Below, piece by piece: positions 27,557 to 36,188 of a stretch of DNA of 64,000 nt. The stretch comes from Rhizobium sp. SSA_523 (GTDB lineage Bacteria > Pseudomonadota > Alphaproteobacteria > Rhizobiales > Rhizobiaceae). How positions within the stretch are numbered: the first letter of the stretch is position 1; every line of letters starts with the position of its first letter. The stretch is from assembly GCF_030435705.1 (NCBI RefSeq), contig NZ_CP129382.1:1550001-1614000 (forward strand). The letters are read 5' to 3'. A program made the position numbers and the translations under genes. Below the pieces are notes generated by a model that was not told the DNA's origin, ran no database searches, and saw nothing but the letters and a program-made list of their open reading frames with translations.

Positions 27557-28660
27557 ATGGGCTTCAAATGCGGTATCGTCGGGCTGCCGAATGTCGGCAA
27601 GTCGACCCTCTTCAACGCGCTGACCAAGACGGCCGCAGCGCAGGCAGCCAATTACCCCTTCTGCACCATCGAACCGAATACCGGTGAAGTGGCGGTGCCG
27701 GATCCACGCATGCAGCAATTGGCGGCCATTGCCGGCTCCAAGGAAATCATCCCGACGCGCATTTCCTTCGTCGATATTGCCGGTCTCGTGCGCGGCGCGT
27801 CCAAGGGCGAAGGCCTGGGCAACAAATTCCTCGCCAATATCCGCGAAGTGGATGCCGTGGTGCATGTGCTGCGCTGCTTCGAGGATGACGACATCACCCA
27901 TGTCGAGGGACGTATCAATCCGGTCGGCGATGCCGAGACGATCGAGACCGAGCTGATGCTCGCCGATCTGGAAAGCCTGGAGCGCCGCGTCGAGCAGACC
28001 CGCAAGCGCGCGACCGGCAAGGACAAGGATTCGCTGGCCCAGCTGCCGATCATGGAATCCGTGGTGAAGCTCCTCAACGACGGCAAGCCGGCGCGCCTGC
28101 TGCTCAAGTCGCTGTCGGGAGAAGAGGTCGAAATCCTGAAGGGTCTGAACCTGCTGACCTCCCATCCGGTCCTCTATGTCTGCAACGTGGCGGAAAGCGA
28201 TGCGCTGAGCGGCAATGCGCATACCAAAGCCGTCGCCGCCATGGCCGAGGCGCAGGGTGCGGAATGCGTTATCATTTCCGCGGCGATCGAAGCGGAAGTG
28301 GCCCAGCTTCCCGAGGACGAGGCTCAGGAATTCCTTTCCGCCCTCGGTCTGGAAGAGGCCGGCCTCGACCGCCTCATCCGTGCCGGCTACCATCTCCTGG
28401 ACCTGATCACCTATTTCACGGTGGGACCGAAGGAAACGCGTGCCTGGACGATCCGGCGCGGCACCAAGGCGCCGCAGGCCGCTGGCGTCATTCACACCGA
28501 TTTCGAACGGGGCTTCATCCGCGCCTTCACCATCTCCTTTGACGACTACATTGCCTATAAGGGCGAGGTAGGCGCAAAGGAAGCCGGCAAGGGTCGCGAC
28601 GAAGGCAAGGAATATGTCGTCCAGGATGGCGATGTGATCCACTTCCGCTTCAACACCTGA
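27557..28660 (+). CDS. ychF: Redox-regulated ATPase / Obg-family GTPase YchF
   Basis: The 367-residue protein is the universally conserved YchF (OLA1). It has the P-loop VGLPNVGKSTLFNALTK, the switch segment NYPFCTIEPNTGEV, VDIAGLVRGASKGEGLGN, the NVAESD segment, and the C-terminal TGS domain with TYFTVGPKETRAWTIRRGTKAPQAA and a DYIAYKGE end. YchF hydrolyses ATP and associates with ribosomes, often as a negative regulator of oxidative-stress responses. Start and length are normal. It ends at a strong hairpin shared with the convergent membrane-protein gene. Confidence 0.97.
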   Translation: MGFKCGIVGLPNVGKSTLFNALTKTAAAQAANYPFCTIEPNTGEVAVPDPRMQQLAAIAGSKEIIPTRISFVDIAGLVRGASKGEGLGNKFLANIREVDAVVHVLRCFEDDDITHVEGRINPVGDAETIETELMLADLESLERRVEQTRKRATGKDKDSLAQLPIMESVVKLLNDGKPARLLLKSLSGEEVEILKGLNLLTSHPVLYVCNVAESDALSGNAHTKAVAAMAEAQGAECVIISAAIEAEVAQLPEDEAQEFLSALGLEEAGLDRLIRAGYHLLDLITYFTVGPKETRAWTIRRGTKAPQAAGVIHTDFERGFIRAFTISFDDYIAYKGEVGAKEAGKGRDEGKEYVVQDGDVIHFRFNT

Positions 28661-28692
28661 GCGGCCGCACGCATCCTTGCACTGTCTTCAGG

Positions 28693-28724
28693 CTGCCGTC
28701 CCTCACTGGAGGGGCGGCAGTTTT
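28693..28724 (+). terminator. Intrinsic terminator of ychF
   Basis: CTGCCGTCCCT (28693-28703) pairs with AGGGGCGGCAG (28710-28720), 11 bp with one G-T pair, followed by TTTT. It overlaps the last codons of the convergent gene. Confidence 0.88.
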
Positions 28725-29797
28725 GCTTTGAGGCCCTGCGGAAAACTGCCAACGATCACGCGCCGCAGAGGCTGCCAGCCGATACCGACCGTCAGCACGA
28801 TGACGCCAACGGTGATCAGCGCCAGGAAGATGATATTGTCCATCTCGATCCGGCTATTGCGCAGCAGCGTCGTCACGGTGACGATCAGCGTCAGCAGGCC
28901 GGACGTGACGAAAGCGCGCCGGTCGATGACGACGCCGATCAGCATCAGCAGGGCCACGAGCAGGATGACGGCCGGCGTGGAGACATCGCTCATCTGGCTG
29001 TCAAGCGTCCCCAGCGTGCCGAAGCGCGCCAGGAACAGGGCGGCAAGCCCCGCATAGAGCAGCGCCGGCGCCGCCGCGAGGTGCAGCCAGAAGGCGACGT
29101 CGGAACGCCGGCTCACCCGCGCCGGGTCGGAGAGATCATAGGTCATGGCCACGGCAAAGAGGCCGAGCGCCGCACCGATCCCCAGAAGCAGGACGGCATG
29201 CGGATGATCGATCAGGATATCCGGCGATCTCAGCCCGGCCTCCAGCAAAGCGATCAGAAGGACGAACACGACCGCGAAGAAGGACAGGATGACGCAGGCA
29301 AGCGCCACCGGGATCCGATAGCGCCAGTAGAAAGCCAGCATGATCAGCGGGAAACTCAGGAATTCGAGTGCGAAAGAGAGGTAACCGCCGGTCGGCACGC
29401 CGAGGGCATCGACGATCATCCGGCACAGGAAGGCGGTCCAGATCGCCATGGCGAGGGTCAGCGCCACGGCCGGCAGGGCCAGCCGCTGCCGGCGCACCAG
29501 GATCTCCGCCAGAAGGATGATGACCGGCAGCAAGCCGATGATCGCCCCCAGCCCGCCGACGCCGACCAGCAGCACCGTCAGACCGAGCGTGATCAGCACA
29601 TCATGAAAGCCGCGGATAAAACGCGGCCGCTCGGTTTCGACGATCGGAGCCGGCGACGGCGCGTCGGGTTCGGCGCCCGGCATTTGAGACAGAACGGGAA
29701 GTGCCGCACGCAGATGCGCCTCCAGGGCAGCGAGCTTGCCCTCCTCGACAAGGCCCTTGGCCACGGCTCCGTCCAATGCGCTGCGCAAACCCGCCAT
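28703..29797 (-). CDS. Multi-pass membrane protein of unknown function
   Basis: The 364-residue product has a soluble N-terminal part (about residues 1-65; LRSALDGAVAKGLVEEGKLAALEAHL) and then about ten hydrophobic helices to the end. The layout, a short helical head followed by many helices, recalls DUF2157-type proteins, but I cannot claim membership. Start 29797 is chosen because the head begins MAGLRSALDGAV; ATG 29818 is 7 codons upstream. Its stop lies inside the ychF terminator hairpin. No neighbour gives a functional clue. Confidence 0.7.
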   Translation of the reverse strand: MAGLRSALDGAVAKGLVEEGKLAALEAHLRAALPVLSQMPGAEPDAPSPAPIVETERPRFIRGFHDVLITLGLTVLLVGVGGLGAIIGLLPVIILLAEILVRRQRLALPAVALTLAMAIWTAFLCRMIVDALGVPTGGYLSFALEFLSFPLIMLAFYWRYRIPVALACVILSFFAVVFVLLIALLEAGLRSPDILIDHPHAVLLLGIGAALGLFAVAMTYDLSDPARVSRRSDVAFWLHLAAAPALLYAGLAALFLARFGTLGTLDSQMSDVSTPAVILLVALLMLIGVVIDRRAFVTSGLLTLIVTVTTLLRNSRIEMDNIIFLALITVGVIVLTVGIGWQPLRRVIVGSFPQGLKAKLPPLQ

Positions 29798-30059
29798 CTT
29801 TGTCCCTCTTCTACCCATCCCGGCCAGCCGCCGGGGACTGGCGCGAGACTATGGGCAGCCGCGCATGCACACAACTTGAATTCGCGCCTGTCCGGCCAGG
29901 GTCGTGAGACGGTCTGTTTCGCCTTCGGCGCCCGCCAGCCGGATCCCTTCAGGGACAGGCGCTGCGGAAATCCCGTCAGTGTCAGGAAGCCGTGGCTTCC
30001 CATTGCCGATCTTTGCTATAAGACGGAAACGGCAGGCCGCGGGGAAGGAATAGGATCGA

Positions 30060-30533
30060 ATGCAGGCAGACGACAAACTCCATTTCGAAGACTTCACCGT
30101 CGACCGCCAGTTTCCGCTGGGACCGAAAACCGTCTCCGCCGCCGAGATCATCGAATTTGCGACGGAATTCGATCCGCAGCCGATGCATTTGTCCGAGGAG
30201 GCCGGCAAGGCCAGCATATTGGGCGGGCTTGCCGCCTCCGGCTGGCACACTTCCTCCATGCTGATGCGGATGATCATCGATTCCTACATCCTCAATTCCT
30301 CCTGCCAGGGCGCGCCCGGCATCGACCTGATGGAGTGGAAGAAACCGGTTCTGGCCGGCGACACCCTGGCCGGCACTGCGACCGTGCTGGAGGCGCGGCC
30401 GTTGAAATCGCGCCCCGGCCTTGGCCTCGTGCGCATGCGCACGGAGTTGAAGAACCAGCGCGACCAGAGCATATGCGTGGCCGATCAGGTCATCATGTTC
30501 GGCATGCGGCAAAGCACGGAGACGCAATCATGA
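30060..30533 (+). CDS. MaoC-family hydratase, first of a pair
   Basis: The 157-residue protein is a hot-dog-fold (R)-specific enoyl-CoA-hydratase-like enzyme. The family signature ATEFDPQPMHLSEEAGK with the catalytic Asp and His is followed by GGLAASGWHTSSMLMRM. The C-terminal half includes VLAGDTLAGTATVLEARPLKSRPGLG. Such enzymes hydrate enoyl-CoA or related thioesters in the cytoplasm. It overlaps the next MaoC gene by four bases (ATGA), so the two are coupled and probably form a heteromer or double-hot-dog complex, as is known for related pairs. The substrate is unknown. Confidence 0.9.
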   Translation: MQADDKLHFEDFTVDRQFPLGPKTVSAAEIIEFATEFDPQPMHLSEEAGKASILGGLAASGWHTSSMLMRMIIDSYILNSSCQGAPGIDLMEWKKPVLAGDTLAGTATVLEARPLKSRPGLGLVRMRTELKNQRDQSICVADQVIMFGMRQSTETQS

Positions 30534-30997
30534 AACTGGCGGAGCTCAACCCGATCGGCACCCGCGTCGAGACCGGCACGCTGCTCTTCACGGCAGACGA
30601 CATCATCCGCTTCGCCACCAAGTTCGACCCGCAACCCTTCCACCTGGATGCGGAGGCGGCGAAATCCTATGTTTTCGGCGGGCTTTGCGCCTCCGGCTGG
30701 CATACCTGCGCGGGCTGGATGAAGATGTTCCTCGCCCATTGGAAGGAAGAACATCTGCGCCTGGTGAAACAGGGCATAGAGCCCCCCCGGCTCGGCCCCT
30801 CCCCCGGCTTCAAGAACCTGAAATGGATCCGTCCTGTCTATGCCGATGACAGCGTGACCTACTTCGTGACCCTGACGGATACGCGCGAACTCGCCTCCCG
30901 GCCGGGCACCTGGCTGAACTCGACTTTCAACGAAGGCGTCAACCAGAAGGGCGAAACGGTTCTCCGGTTCGACAGCAGCGTGCTGGAATTCACGTGA
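30530..30997 (+). CDS. MaoC-family hydratase, second of a pair
   Basis: The 155-residue product resembles its upstream neighbour: IRFATKFDPQPFHLDAEAAK with the catalytic DPQPFH motif, GGLCASGWHTCAGWMKMF, then WIRPVYADDSVTYFVTLTDTRELASRPGTW. It is a hot-dog-fold hydratase-like protein. The ATG overlaps the stop of the first gene (ATGA). Both motifs are intact in both copies, so this looks like a tandem duplication that kept two active-site sets. It ends 18 bases before the stop of the convergent LysE-type gene. Confidence 0.9.
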   Translation: MKLAELNPIGTRVETGTLLFTADDIIRFATKFDPQPFHLDAEAAKSYVFGGLCASGWHTCAGWMKMFLAHWKEEHLRLVKQGIEPPRLGPSPGFKNLKWIRPVYADDSVTYFVTLTDTRELASRPGTWLNSTFNEGVNQKGETVLRFDSSVLEFT

Positions 30998-31015
30998 ACG
31001 GGGGACGCTGTCCGC

Positions 31016-31633
31016 TCAACGCGTGGCGACCACTGCCACGCCGGCGCCGATCATAGTGGCACCGCATCCCCGGTTCAGCCGGCGCACAGAACGGGCATCA
31101 CGCAGCAGACCTCGGGCGCGTCCGGCCAGAAGAACGTGACCGCCAATCACCACGACCTCAACCAGCAGGATCACCGCCGCAAGGCTGGCTGCCAGGTGCC
31201 AGGACAAGTCAGGGCCCACAATATTGGGCAATAGCGCGATATAGAAGAGCGGCATTTTCGGGTTACCGAGATTGAGCACGACGCCGGCGAGAAAGCCGCG
31301 CTTCAAATCGCCGGCATCCGCCATCGGACGCGCCTCGGGAACCACCGCAGGTCCGCTCCACATACGCACCCCCATCCATATGAGATAGGCCGCACCCGCA
31401 TAACGCAGCACAGTCATGCCGGCACCCATTCCGGAGGCGAATGCTGACAGGCCCAAGACCGCCAGAAACAGGAAGATGAGTATGCCGGTCACGGTGCCCA
31501 AACCGTAGGCGAGACCCGAAGCCGCACCATTGTGCAGCGTGCGCGCCAGGATCGTCATATTGTCCGGGCCGGGACTGGCAGCGAACACGAAAAACGCTGC
31601 GGCAAAGGCAATGAGCGTGTGAAGATCCAGCAT
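31016..31633 (-). CDS. LysE-family amino acid exporter
   Basis: The 205-residue inner-membrane protein has six helices and the RhtB/LysE N-terminal signature FVFAASPGPDNMTILARTL, followed by GLAYGLGTVTGILIFLFLAVLG and RYAGAAYLIWMGVRMW. Members export amino acids or homoserine lactone-like compounds. The start at 31633 agrees with the family. It lies 70 bases downstream of apt on the same strand and may be read from the apt transcript. The substrate cannot be told. Confidence 0.9.
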   Translation of the reverse strand: MLDLHTLIAFAAAFFVFAASPGPDNMTILARTLHNGAASGLAYGLGTVTGILIFLFLAVLGLSAFASGMGAGMTVLRYAGAAYLIWMGVRMWSGPAVVPEARPMADAGDLKRGFLAGVVLNLGNPKMPLFYIALLPNIVGPDLSWHLAASLAAVILLVEVVVIGGHVLLAGRARGLLRDARSVRRLNRGCGATMIGAGVAVVATR

Positions 31634-31703
31634 CGTCGCTCTCCAGTTCACCAGAGAGCCTAAGCCCGCCGGCGCCCTGCCACAATACGCGAAAAATAAG
31701 GGG

Positions 31704-32246
31704 TCAATGCCCTTCGAAGGCGACCAGCGTGCGCACTTCCACGCCGAGGGCTTCCAGCCTCTTTCTGCCGCCAAGATCCGGCAGGTCGATGACGAAACAG
31801 GCCGACACAACCTCCGCGCCGATCTTGCGCAGGAGCTTCACCGCCCCTTCCGCCGTGCCGCCCGTGGCGATCAGGTCGTCGCACAGAATAACCTTTTCCC
31901 CCGGTCTGACCGCATCGACATGCATCTCGATCTCGTCCACCCCATATTCCAGACTATAGGCGACCCGCACCGTGGCATGCGGCAATTTCCCCTTCTTGCG
32001 GATGGGAACGAAGCCGGCGGAAAGCTGATGCGCCATGGCACCGCCGAGAATGAAGCCCCGCGCCTCGATGCCCGCGACCTGATGAACGGACAGCGACTGA
32101 TAGGGCCGGACCAGCTCATCCACCGCCTGGCGGAAGGCCTTGGCATCGCCAAGCAGCGTGGTGATATCGCGAAAAATGATGCCGGGCTTTGGGTAATCGG
32201 GAATGGCGCGGATGGAGGCGGCCAGCCTATGCTCGACAGACGTCAT
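31704..32246 (-). CDS. apt: Adenine phosphoribosyltransferase
   Basis: The 180-residue enzyme converts adenine and PRPP to AMP in purine salvage. Signatures: [37 protein letters not shown], the [11 protein letters not shown] loop and the PRPP-binding [20 protein letters not shown]. Length is standard. Start 32246 ([12 protein letters not shown]) is the family start. PRPP comes from prs in the same window. In many rhizobia apt is found near petABC; here the antitoxin-toxin pair lies between them. Confidence 0.96.
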   Translation of the reverse strand: MTSVEHRLAASIRAIPDYPKPGIIFRDITTLLGDAKAFRQAVDELVRPYQSLSVHQVAGIEARGFILGGAMAHQLSAGFVPIRKKGKLPHATVRVAYSLEYGVDEIEMHVDAVRPGEKVILCDDLIATGGTAEGAVKLLRKIGAEVVSACFVIDLPDLGGRKRLEALGVEVRTLVAFEGH

Positions 32247-32390
32247 TGTCGTTTGAGTCCTCATTTGGGGGGTTAGCCGCGATGGATACACCTTGCGCCG
32301 CGACACGATTAAGCCATGGGCTCCAGGCATTGTGACTGCTGGAATCTGCCACTACGATCGATTATCATCAAGCGTAATTGGAGGTCTCAG

Positions 32391-32741
32391 ATGCAGCATG
32401 TTCGCTTAACGGATCAGGTCATCTGGTTCAAGCATGTCGAGGGCTCGACGCTGCTGGAACGCTTGAAATCCTTACCCCCCGGCGAGGAGATCAACCTCGA
32501 GGTTAACGGTGTCGTCGGGCGCTGGAAACGCATGAGCATCGGCTCGGACGGGCGCCCGACGGACGGGATCAAGCCGAGCGGCTCAATGCGCGCAATCTGG
32601 AGCGAATGGTACAGCATGAGGCGCGGAGACCGGCTCCCCGTGCGAGAAGTTCTGGACGAAACCGGCAGAGGCCTCTCACTGAAATCGCTCTTTCCAGAAT
32701 GGTCGAGCGCTGAGGACGAGGCCGCGTTTCGTGATCTGTGA
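32391..32741 (+). CDS. Putative antitoxin of a PemK/MazF-type module, unknown family
   Basis: The 116-residue protein lies directly upstream of, and overlaps by 11 bases, a PemK/MazF-type toxin gene. GGAGG precedes the ATG by about 6 bases. The N-terminal half (MQHVRLTDQVIWFKHVEGST, then INLEVNGVVGRWKRM) could form a small beta-rich dimerisation domain, and the C-terminal half (GLSLKSLFPEWSSAEDEAAFRDL) is acidic, as expected of a toxin-neutralising tail. It does not show the usual AbrB/MazE or ribbon-helix-helix pattern, so the antitoxin call rests on position and overlap. It could alternatively be a DNA-binding autoregulator of unknown type. Confidence 0.6.
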   Translation: MQHVRLTDQVIWFKHVEGSTLLERLKSLPPGEEINLEVNGVVGRWKRMSIGSDGRPTDGIKPSGSMRAIWSEWYSMRRGDRLPVREVLDETGRGLSLKSLFPEWSSAEDEAAFRDL

Positions 32742-33063
32742 TCGCTACGACACCGCCGTCGTACCGTTTCCCTTTGCGGAACAACCCGTTCTCAAGCGAC
32801 GGCCTGTCGTCGTTCTGTCAGGACGGAGCTTCAATCAAAGCAATGATGCCACCATCGTCGCAATGATCACCACTGCCAAGGCAACGGTCTGGCCGAGCGA
32901 TATTCTCATCCAAGACCTGCAATCCGCCAGCCTGAACGCGGCTTGCGTCATACGCTGGCGCATGGCCACGATCCCCAACGACCTCATTCTTCAGCGGCTG
33001 GGTACATTGGCAGGTCGCGACAGGCAAGCCTGCGAACGAGAACTCGCGGCCATTCTGGTATAA
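32731..33063 (+). CDS. PemK/MazF-family endoribonuclease toxin
   Basis: The 110-residue product matches the PemK/MazF fold: DTAVVPFPFAEQPVLKRRPVVVLS at the start (the conserved PFPF and KRRP elements of the active site), a central VAMITTAKATVWPSDI, and a C-terminal ASLNAACVIRWRMATIP followed by RLGTLAGRDRQ. Such toxins cleave mRNA at specific short sequences. The start is GTG 32731, inside the end of the upstream gene, so translation is coupled. The pair sits between apt and petC, probably as an acquired module. It is followed at once by the petABC terminator. Confidence 0.8.
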   Translation: MICDRYDTAVVPFPFAEQPVLKRRPVVVLSGRSFNQSNDATIVAMITTAKATVWPSDILIQDLQSASLNAACVIRWRMATIPNDLILQRLGTLAGRDRQACERELAAILV

Positions 33064-33088
33064 AAAAAGGCGGCCCGGAAGCCGCCTT
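33061..33088 (-). terminator. Intrinsic terminator of petABC
   Basis: AAGGCGGC (33067-33074) and GCCGCCTT (33081-33088) form a perfect 8-bp stem with loop CCGGAA. Read on the minus strand the stem is followed by a run of Ts (the A-run at 33062-33068). It lies 24 bases after the petC stop and overlaps the stop codon of the toxin gene. Confidence 0.85.
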
Positions 33089-33111
33089 CATAACCGTCGC
33101 CCGCGCCGGGC

Positions 33112-33972
33112 TCAATGTTCCTTGCGCGCGTAGACCGATTTCTTCGTCAGATAGATCAGGATGGTGAAGATCGCCAGGAAGACCATGACCATGAAGCCGG
33201 TGCGCTTGCGGTCTTCCAGATGCGGTTCCGCCGCCCACATCAGGAAGGCGGAGACATCCTTGGAATACTGGTCCAGCGTCTCGGGCGAGCCGTCCTCATA
33301 GGTCACCTGACCGTCGGAGAGCGGTGGCGCCATGGCAAGTGCGGCAGCCGCGGCGAAATACGGGTTGTAATGGGTTCCCGGAGCGACTTCGACGCCTGCC
33401 GGCGGTTCCTGATAGCCGGTCAGGAGCGAGTAGATGTAATCCGGCCCGCCTTCCTGATACTGCGTGAAGATGTCGAAGACGAAGAGCGGGAAGCCGCGGG
33501 TCACGCCGCGCGCCTTGGCGATCAGCGAGAAGTCCGGCGGCGCCGCTCCGCCATTGGCCGCCGCGGCGGCCTGGGTGTTCGGGAAAGGCGACGGGAAGTG
33601 ATCCGAAGGCACGGCCTTGCGGGTGAACATTTCGCCGTCGTCATTCGGGCCGTCCTGCACCTCGTAATTGGCGGCGAAGGCCTTTACCTGCGCTTCCGAA
33701 TAGCCGAGCCCCTCCAGCGTGCGGAAGGAGACGAGGTTCATCGAATGGCAGGCCGAACAGACTTCGGTATAGACCTTCAGGCCCCGCTGCAGCTGGCCCT
33801 TGTCGTAGTGACCGAAGGGACCCGCAAAGCTCCAATCGAGATTGTGCGGCTTGTGGATCGGGTAATGCGGCGTGCCGCCTTCGGCATGCGCCTCTTCTTC
33901 GGCAGCCTGGACGCCGGTCGCCAAGGCGCCGAACATGGCCAGACACAGGAGGCTCTTTACAAGCTTGTTCAT
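33112..33972 (-). CDS. petC: Cytochrome c1, bc1 complex
   Basis: The 286-residue membrane-anchored periplasmic haem protein passes electrons from the Rieske protein to cytochrome c. It has a signal peptide cleaved near GVQA-AEEE (residue 23), the haem motif CSACH in EVCSACHSMNLVSF, the distal ligand region AMAPPLSDGQVTYEDGSPET, and a C-terminal membrane helix (FMVMVFLAIFTILIYL). In many rhizobia c1 and b are a fused precursor (FbcH) or separate genes; here they are separate. It is the last gene of petABC and ends before a strong terminator. Confidence 0.97.
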   Translation of the reverse strand: MNKLVKSLLCLAMFGALATGVQAAEEEAHAEGGTPHYPIHKPHNLDWSFAGPFGHYDKGQLQRGLKVYTEVCSACHSMNLVSFRTLEGLGYSEAQVKAFAANYEVQDGPNDDGEMFTRKAVPSDHFPSPFPNTQAAAAANGGAAPPDFSLIAKARGVTRGFPLFVFDIFTQYQEGGPDYIYSLLTGYQEPPAGVEVAPGTHYNPYFAAAAALAMAPPLSDGQVTYEDGSPETLDQYSKDVSAFLMWAAEPHLEDRKRTGFMVMVFLAIFTILIYLTKKSVYARKEH

Positions 33973-33997
33973 CGTTTATTCCTCTCCGGCTTCTGGC

Positions 33998-35269
33998 TCA
34001 GGCGCGCATGTCGGCGGTGACATTGCCATTCTTGGCAAGCACGGCCTCCGTGATCGAGTTGGGGATGCGCCTCGGCGTTTCGATCAGCCCAAGGAGAGGC
34101 ATCAGAACGATGAAGAAGCCGAAGTAATAAGCCGTGCCGATCTGCGACATGATGACATAGATGCCTTCTGCCGGCATGGCGCCAAGCCAGCCGAGCATGA
34201 TCGAATTGGCCACGAAGATCCAGAAGAACAGCTTGTACCAGGGACGGTAGACGGCGGACCGGACTTTCGACGTATCGAGCCAGGGCAGGAAGAAGAGGAC
34301 GATGATGGCGCCGAACATCACGAGCACGCCGCCGAGCTTGGAATCGATCGGACCGACATTGAAGGTGATGGCGCGCAGCATGGCGTAGAATGGCAGGAAG
34401 TACCATTCCGGAACGATATGCGCCGGGGTCTTCAGCGGATCCGCCATGATGTAGTTGTCGGGATGGCCGAGGAAGTTCGGCATGTAGAAGATGAACCAGG
34501 CATAGCCGATCAGGAAGACCGAAATGCCGAAGGCATCCTTCAGCGTCGCATAGGGCGTGAAGGGAACCGTATCGGTCTTGGTCTTCACCTCGATGCCGGT
34601 CGGGTTCGTCTGGCCGGTCACGTGCAGCGCCCAGATGTGCAGGATCACGACGCCCGCGATCATGAAGGGCAGCAGGTAATGCAGCGAGAAGAAGCGGTTG
34701 AGCGTCGGCTGATCCACGGCAAAGCCGCCCAGCAGGAACTGCTGGATCCACTCGCCCACCAGAGGAAAGGCGGTGAAGAAGCCGGTGATGACGGTGGCGC
34801 CCCAGAAGGACATCTGGCCCCAGGGCAGAACATAGCCCATGAAGGCGGTCGCCATCATCAGAAGGAAGATCACCACGCCGAGGATCCAGAGGATTTCGCG
34901 CGGCGCCTTGTAGGAACCGTAATAGAGACCGCGGGCAATGTGCAGATAGACGGCGATGAAGAAGAAGGACGCGCCGTTGGCATGCATGTAGCGCAAGAGC
35001 CAGCCATTATTGACGTCGCGCATGATCTTTTCGACGGAGTTGAAGGCGACCGTCGTCTCGGCCGAATAATGCATGGCCAGCACCACGCCGGTCAGGATCT
35101 GCACCACCAGCATGACCATCAGCATGGCGCCGAAGGTGTAAGCATAGTTCAGGTTGCGCGGAACCGGATAGGCGACGAAGCTGTCATACATCATGCGCGG
35201 CAGGGGAAGCCGCGCATCGACCCACTTTTCCAAGCCCGTGGAAGGCTGATAACTTGAATGCCCACTCAT
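33998..35269 (-). CDS. petB: Cytochrome b, bc1 complex
   Basis: The 423-residue integral membrane subunit carries the two b haems and the quinol-oxidation and quinone-reduction sites. About eight helices are visible. The Qo-site motif PEWY is in [18 protein letters not shown], and the haem-helix segments [19 protein letters not shown] and [18 protein letters not shown] are typical. Length fits alphaproteobacterial PetB. It lies 12 bases downstream of petA and 25 bases upstream of petC, all on the minus strand. Confidence 0.97.
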   Translation of the reverse strand: MSGHSSYQPSTGLEKWVDARLPLPRMMYDSFVAYPVPRNLNYAYTFGAMLMVMLVVQILTGVVLAMHYSAETTVAFNSVEKIMRDVNNGWLLRYMHANGASFFFIAVYLHIARGLYYGSYKAPREILWILGVVIFLLMMATAFMGYVLPWGQMSFWGATVITGFFTAFPLVGEWIQQFLLGGFAVDQPTLNRFFSLHYLLPFMIAGVVILHIWALHVTGQTNPTGIEVKTKTDTVPFTPYATLKDAFGISVFLIGYAWFIFYMPNFLGHPDNYIMADPLKTPAHIVPEWYFLPFYAMLRAITFNVGPIDSKLGGVLVMFGAIIVLFFLPWLDTSKVRSAVYRPWYKLFFWIFVANSIMLGWLGAMPAEGIYVIMSQIGTAYYFGFFIVLMPLLGLIETPRRIPNSITEAVLAKNGNVTADMRA

Positions 35270-35281
35270 TGATTAGTCCCC

Positions 35282-35860
35282 TCAGCCGATCCGGATCACG
35301 GTATCGCTTGCGAATGTAAAGGTCGGGATCGCCAGATTCTGCGGCGCCGGGCCTTTGCGAATACGGCCCGCCGTATCGTAGTGCGAGCCATGGCAGGGAC
35401 AGAACCACCCGCCGAAGTCCCCCGATTGGCCAAGCGGCACGCAGCCCAGATGCGTGCAGGAGCCGATCATCACGATCCAGTTCTCCTTGCCTTCGCCGGC
35501 GGAGCGATCGATGTCGGTCGCCTGCGCGTCGGCGGCAATATTGGCGTTGCGCGCCACCGGATCCTTCAGATCGTCCAGCGTCACGGCCTTCGCCTCTTCC
35601 ACTTCCTTCTCCGTCCGATTGCGGATGAAAACCGGCTTGCCGCGCCATTTCACCGTCAGCGACATGCCCGGCTCAAGGCTGGTCACGTCGACTTCGATCG
35701 AAGCAAGCGCAAGCGTGGAGGCATCCGGCCGCATCTGGTCGATGAAAGGCCAGGCAACGGCGGCGGCCCCCACCGCACCCGCCATGCCGGTCGTCAGGTA
35801 AAGGAAATCGCGGCGAGTGGGCTCGCCCGCGGTTCCGCTCGTCGTGTCGTGCTCGCTCAC
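35282..35860 (-). CDS. petA: Rieske iron-sulfur protein, bc1 complex
   Basis: The 192-residue subunit has a twin-arginine type N-terminus ([17 protein letters not shown]) that also serves as membrane anchor, and the C-terminal [2Fe-2S] domain with both ligand loops intact: CTHLGC and CPCHGSHYD. It takes electrons from ubiquinol and passes them to cytochrome c1. The start is GTG 35860 (VSEHDTTSG), with an ORF extension upstream that does not look conserved. It leads the petABC operon. The PetP/PetR-like regulators in this window lie about 30 kb away. Confidence 0.96.
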   Translation of the reverse strand: MSEHDTTSGTAGEPTRRDFLYLTTGMAGAVGAAAVAWPFIDQMRPDASTLALASIEVDVTSLEPGMSLTVKWRGKPVFIRNRTEKEVEEAKAVTLDDLKDPVARNANIAADAQATDIDRSAGEGKENWIVMIGSCTHLGCVPLGQSGDFGGWFCPCHGSHYDTAGRIRKGPAPQNLAIPTFTFASDTVIRIG

Positions 35861-36188
35861 GTCAAACCATCCTCTGCACAGAAATGTGATGATATCGCAT
35901 TGCCCCTCGCCCATGTCGAAGCCGGATTTTGACAAAAATCGGCCTCACTTCTCCCAAGCGAATTTTTTAAGCGTCGCTCAACAAGAAGTCTAGCCTCCCA
36001 CACGCCCTCCGGTCACATTGTCGCGGGGGGCAAGGGGTGGAAGCCCTGCATATGCCAAGATTTTTTGTGTTTGCCTTACGCTGGATCAAGGCGGAGCCCC
36101 GCAAATGACCGGCAGCGGCCTTCAGTGATTCGCCGCCTCGGCGAAAATCGGCGGCCGACATGCGCGCCAGCGCTGCAGCGGGACGGGC
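35861..36188 (-). promoter_or_regulatory. Region upstream of petABC
   Basis: A 328-base gap between the ABC exporter stop (36189) and the petA start, both minus strand. It must hold the petABC promoter and perhaps the end of the exporter transcript. It is AT-rich near 35925-35975 (an A/T run at 35960-35970) but I see no certain -35/-10 or hairpin. No gene was found. Confidence 0.4.

Noticed and set aside
28703..29797. Assignment to a specific transporter family
   Set aside because: Only the helix pattern is visible; no signature residues of a known transporter were found.
32391..32741. MazE/AbrB antitoxin call for this gene
   Set aside because: The N-terminal SpoVT/AbrB pattern is not visible; I kept only the positional antitoxin assignment.
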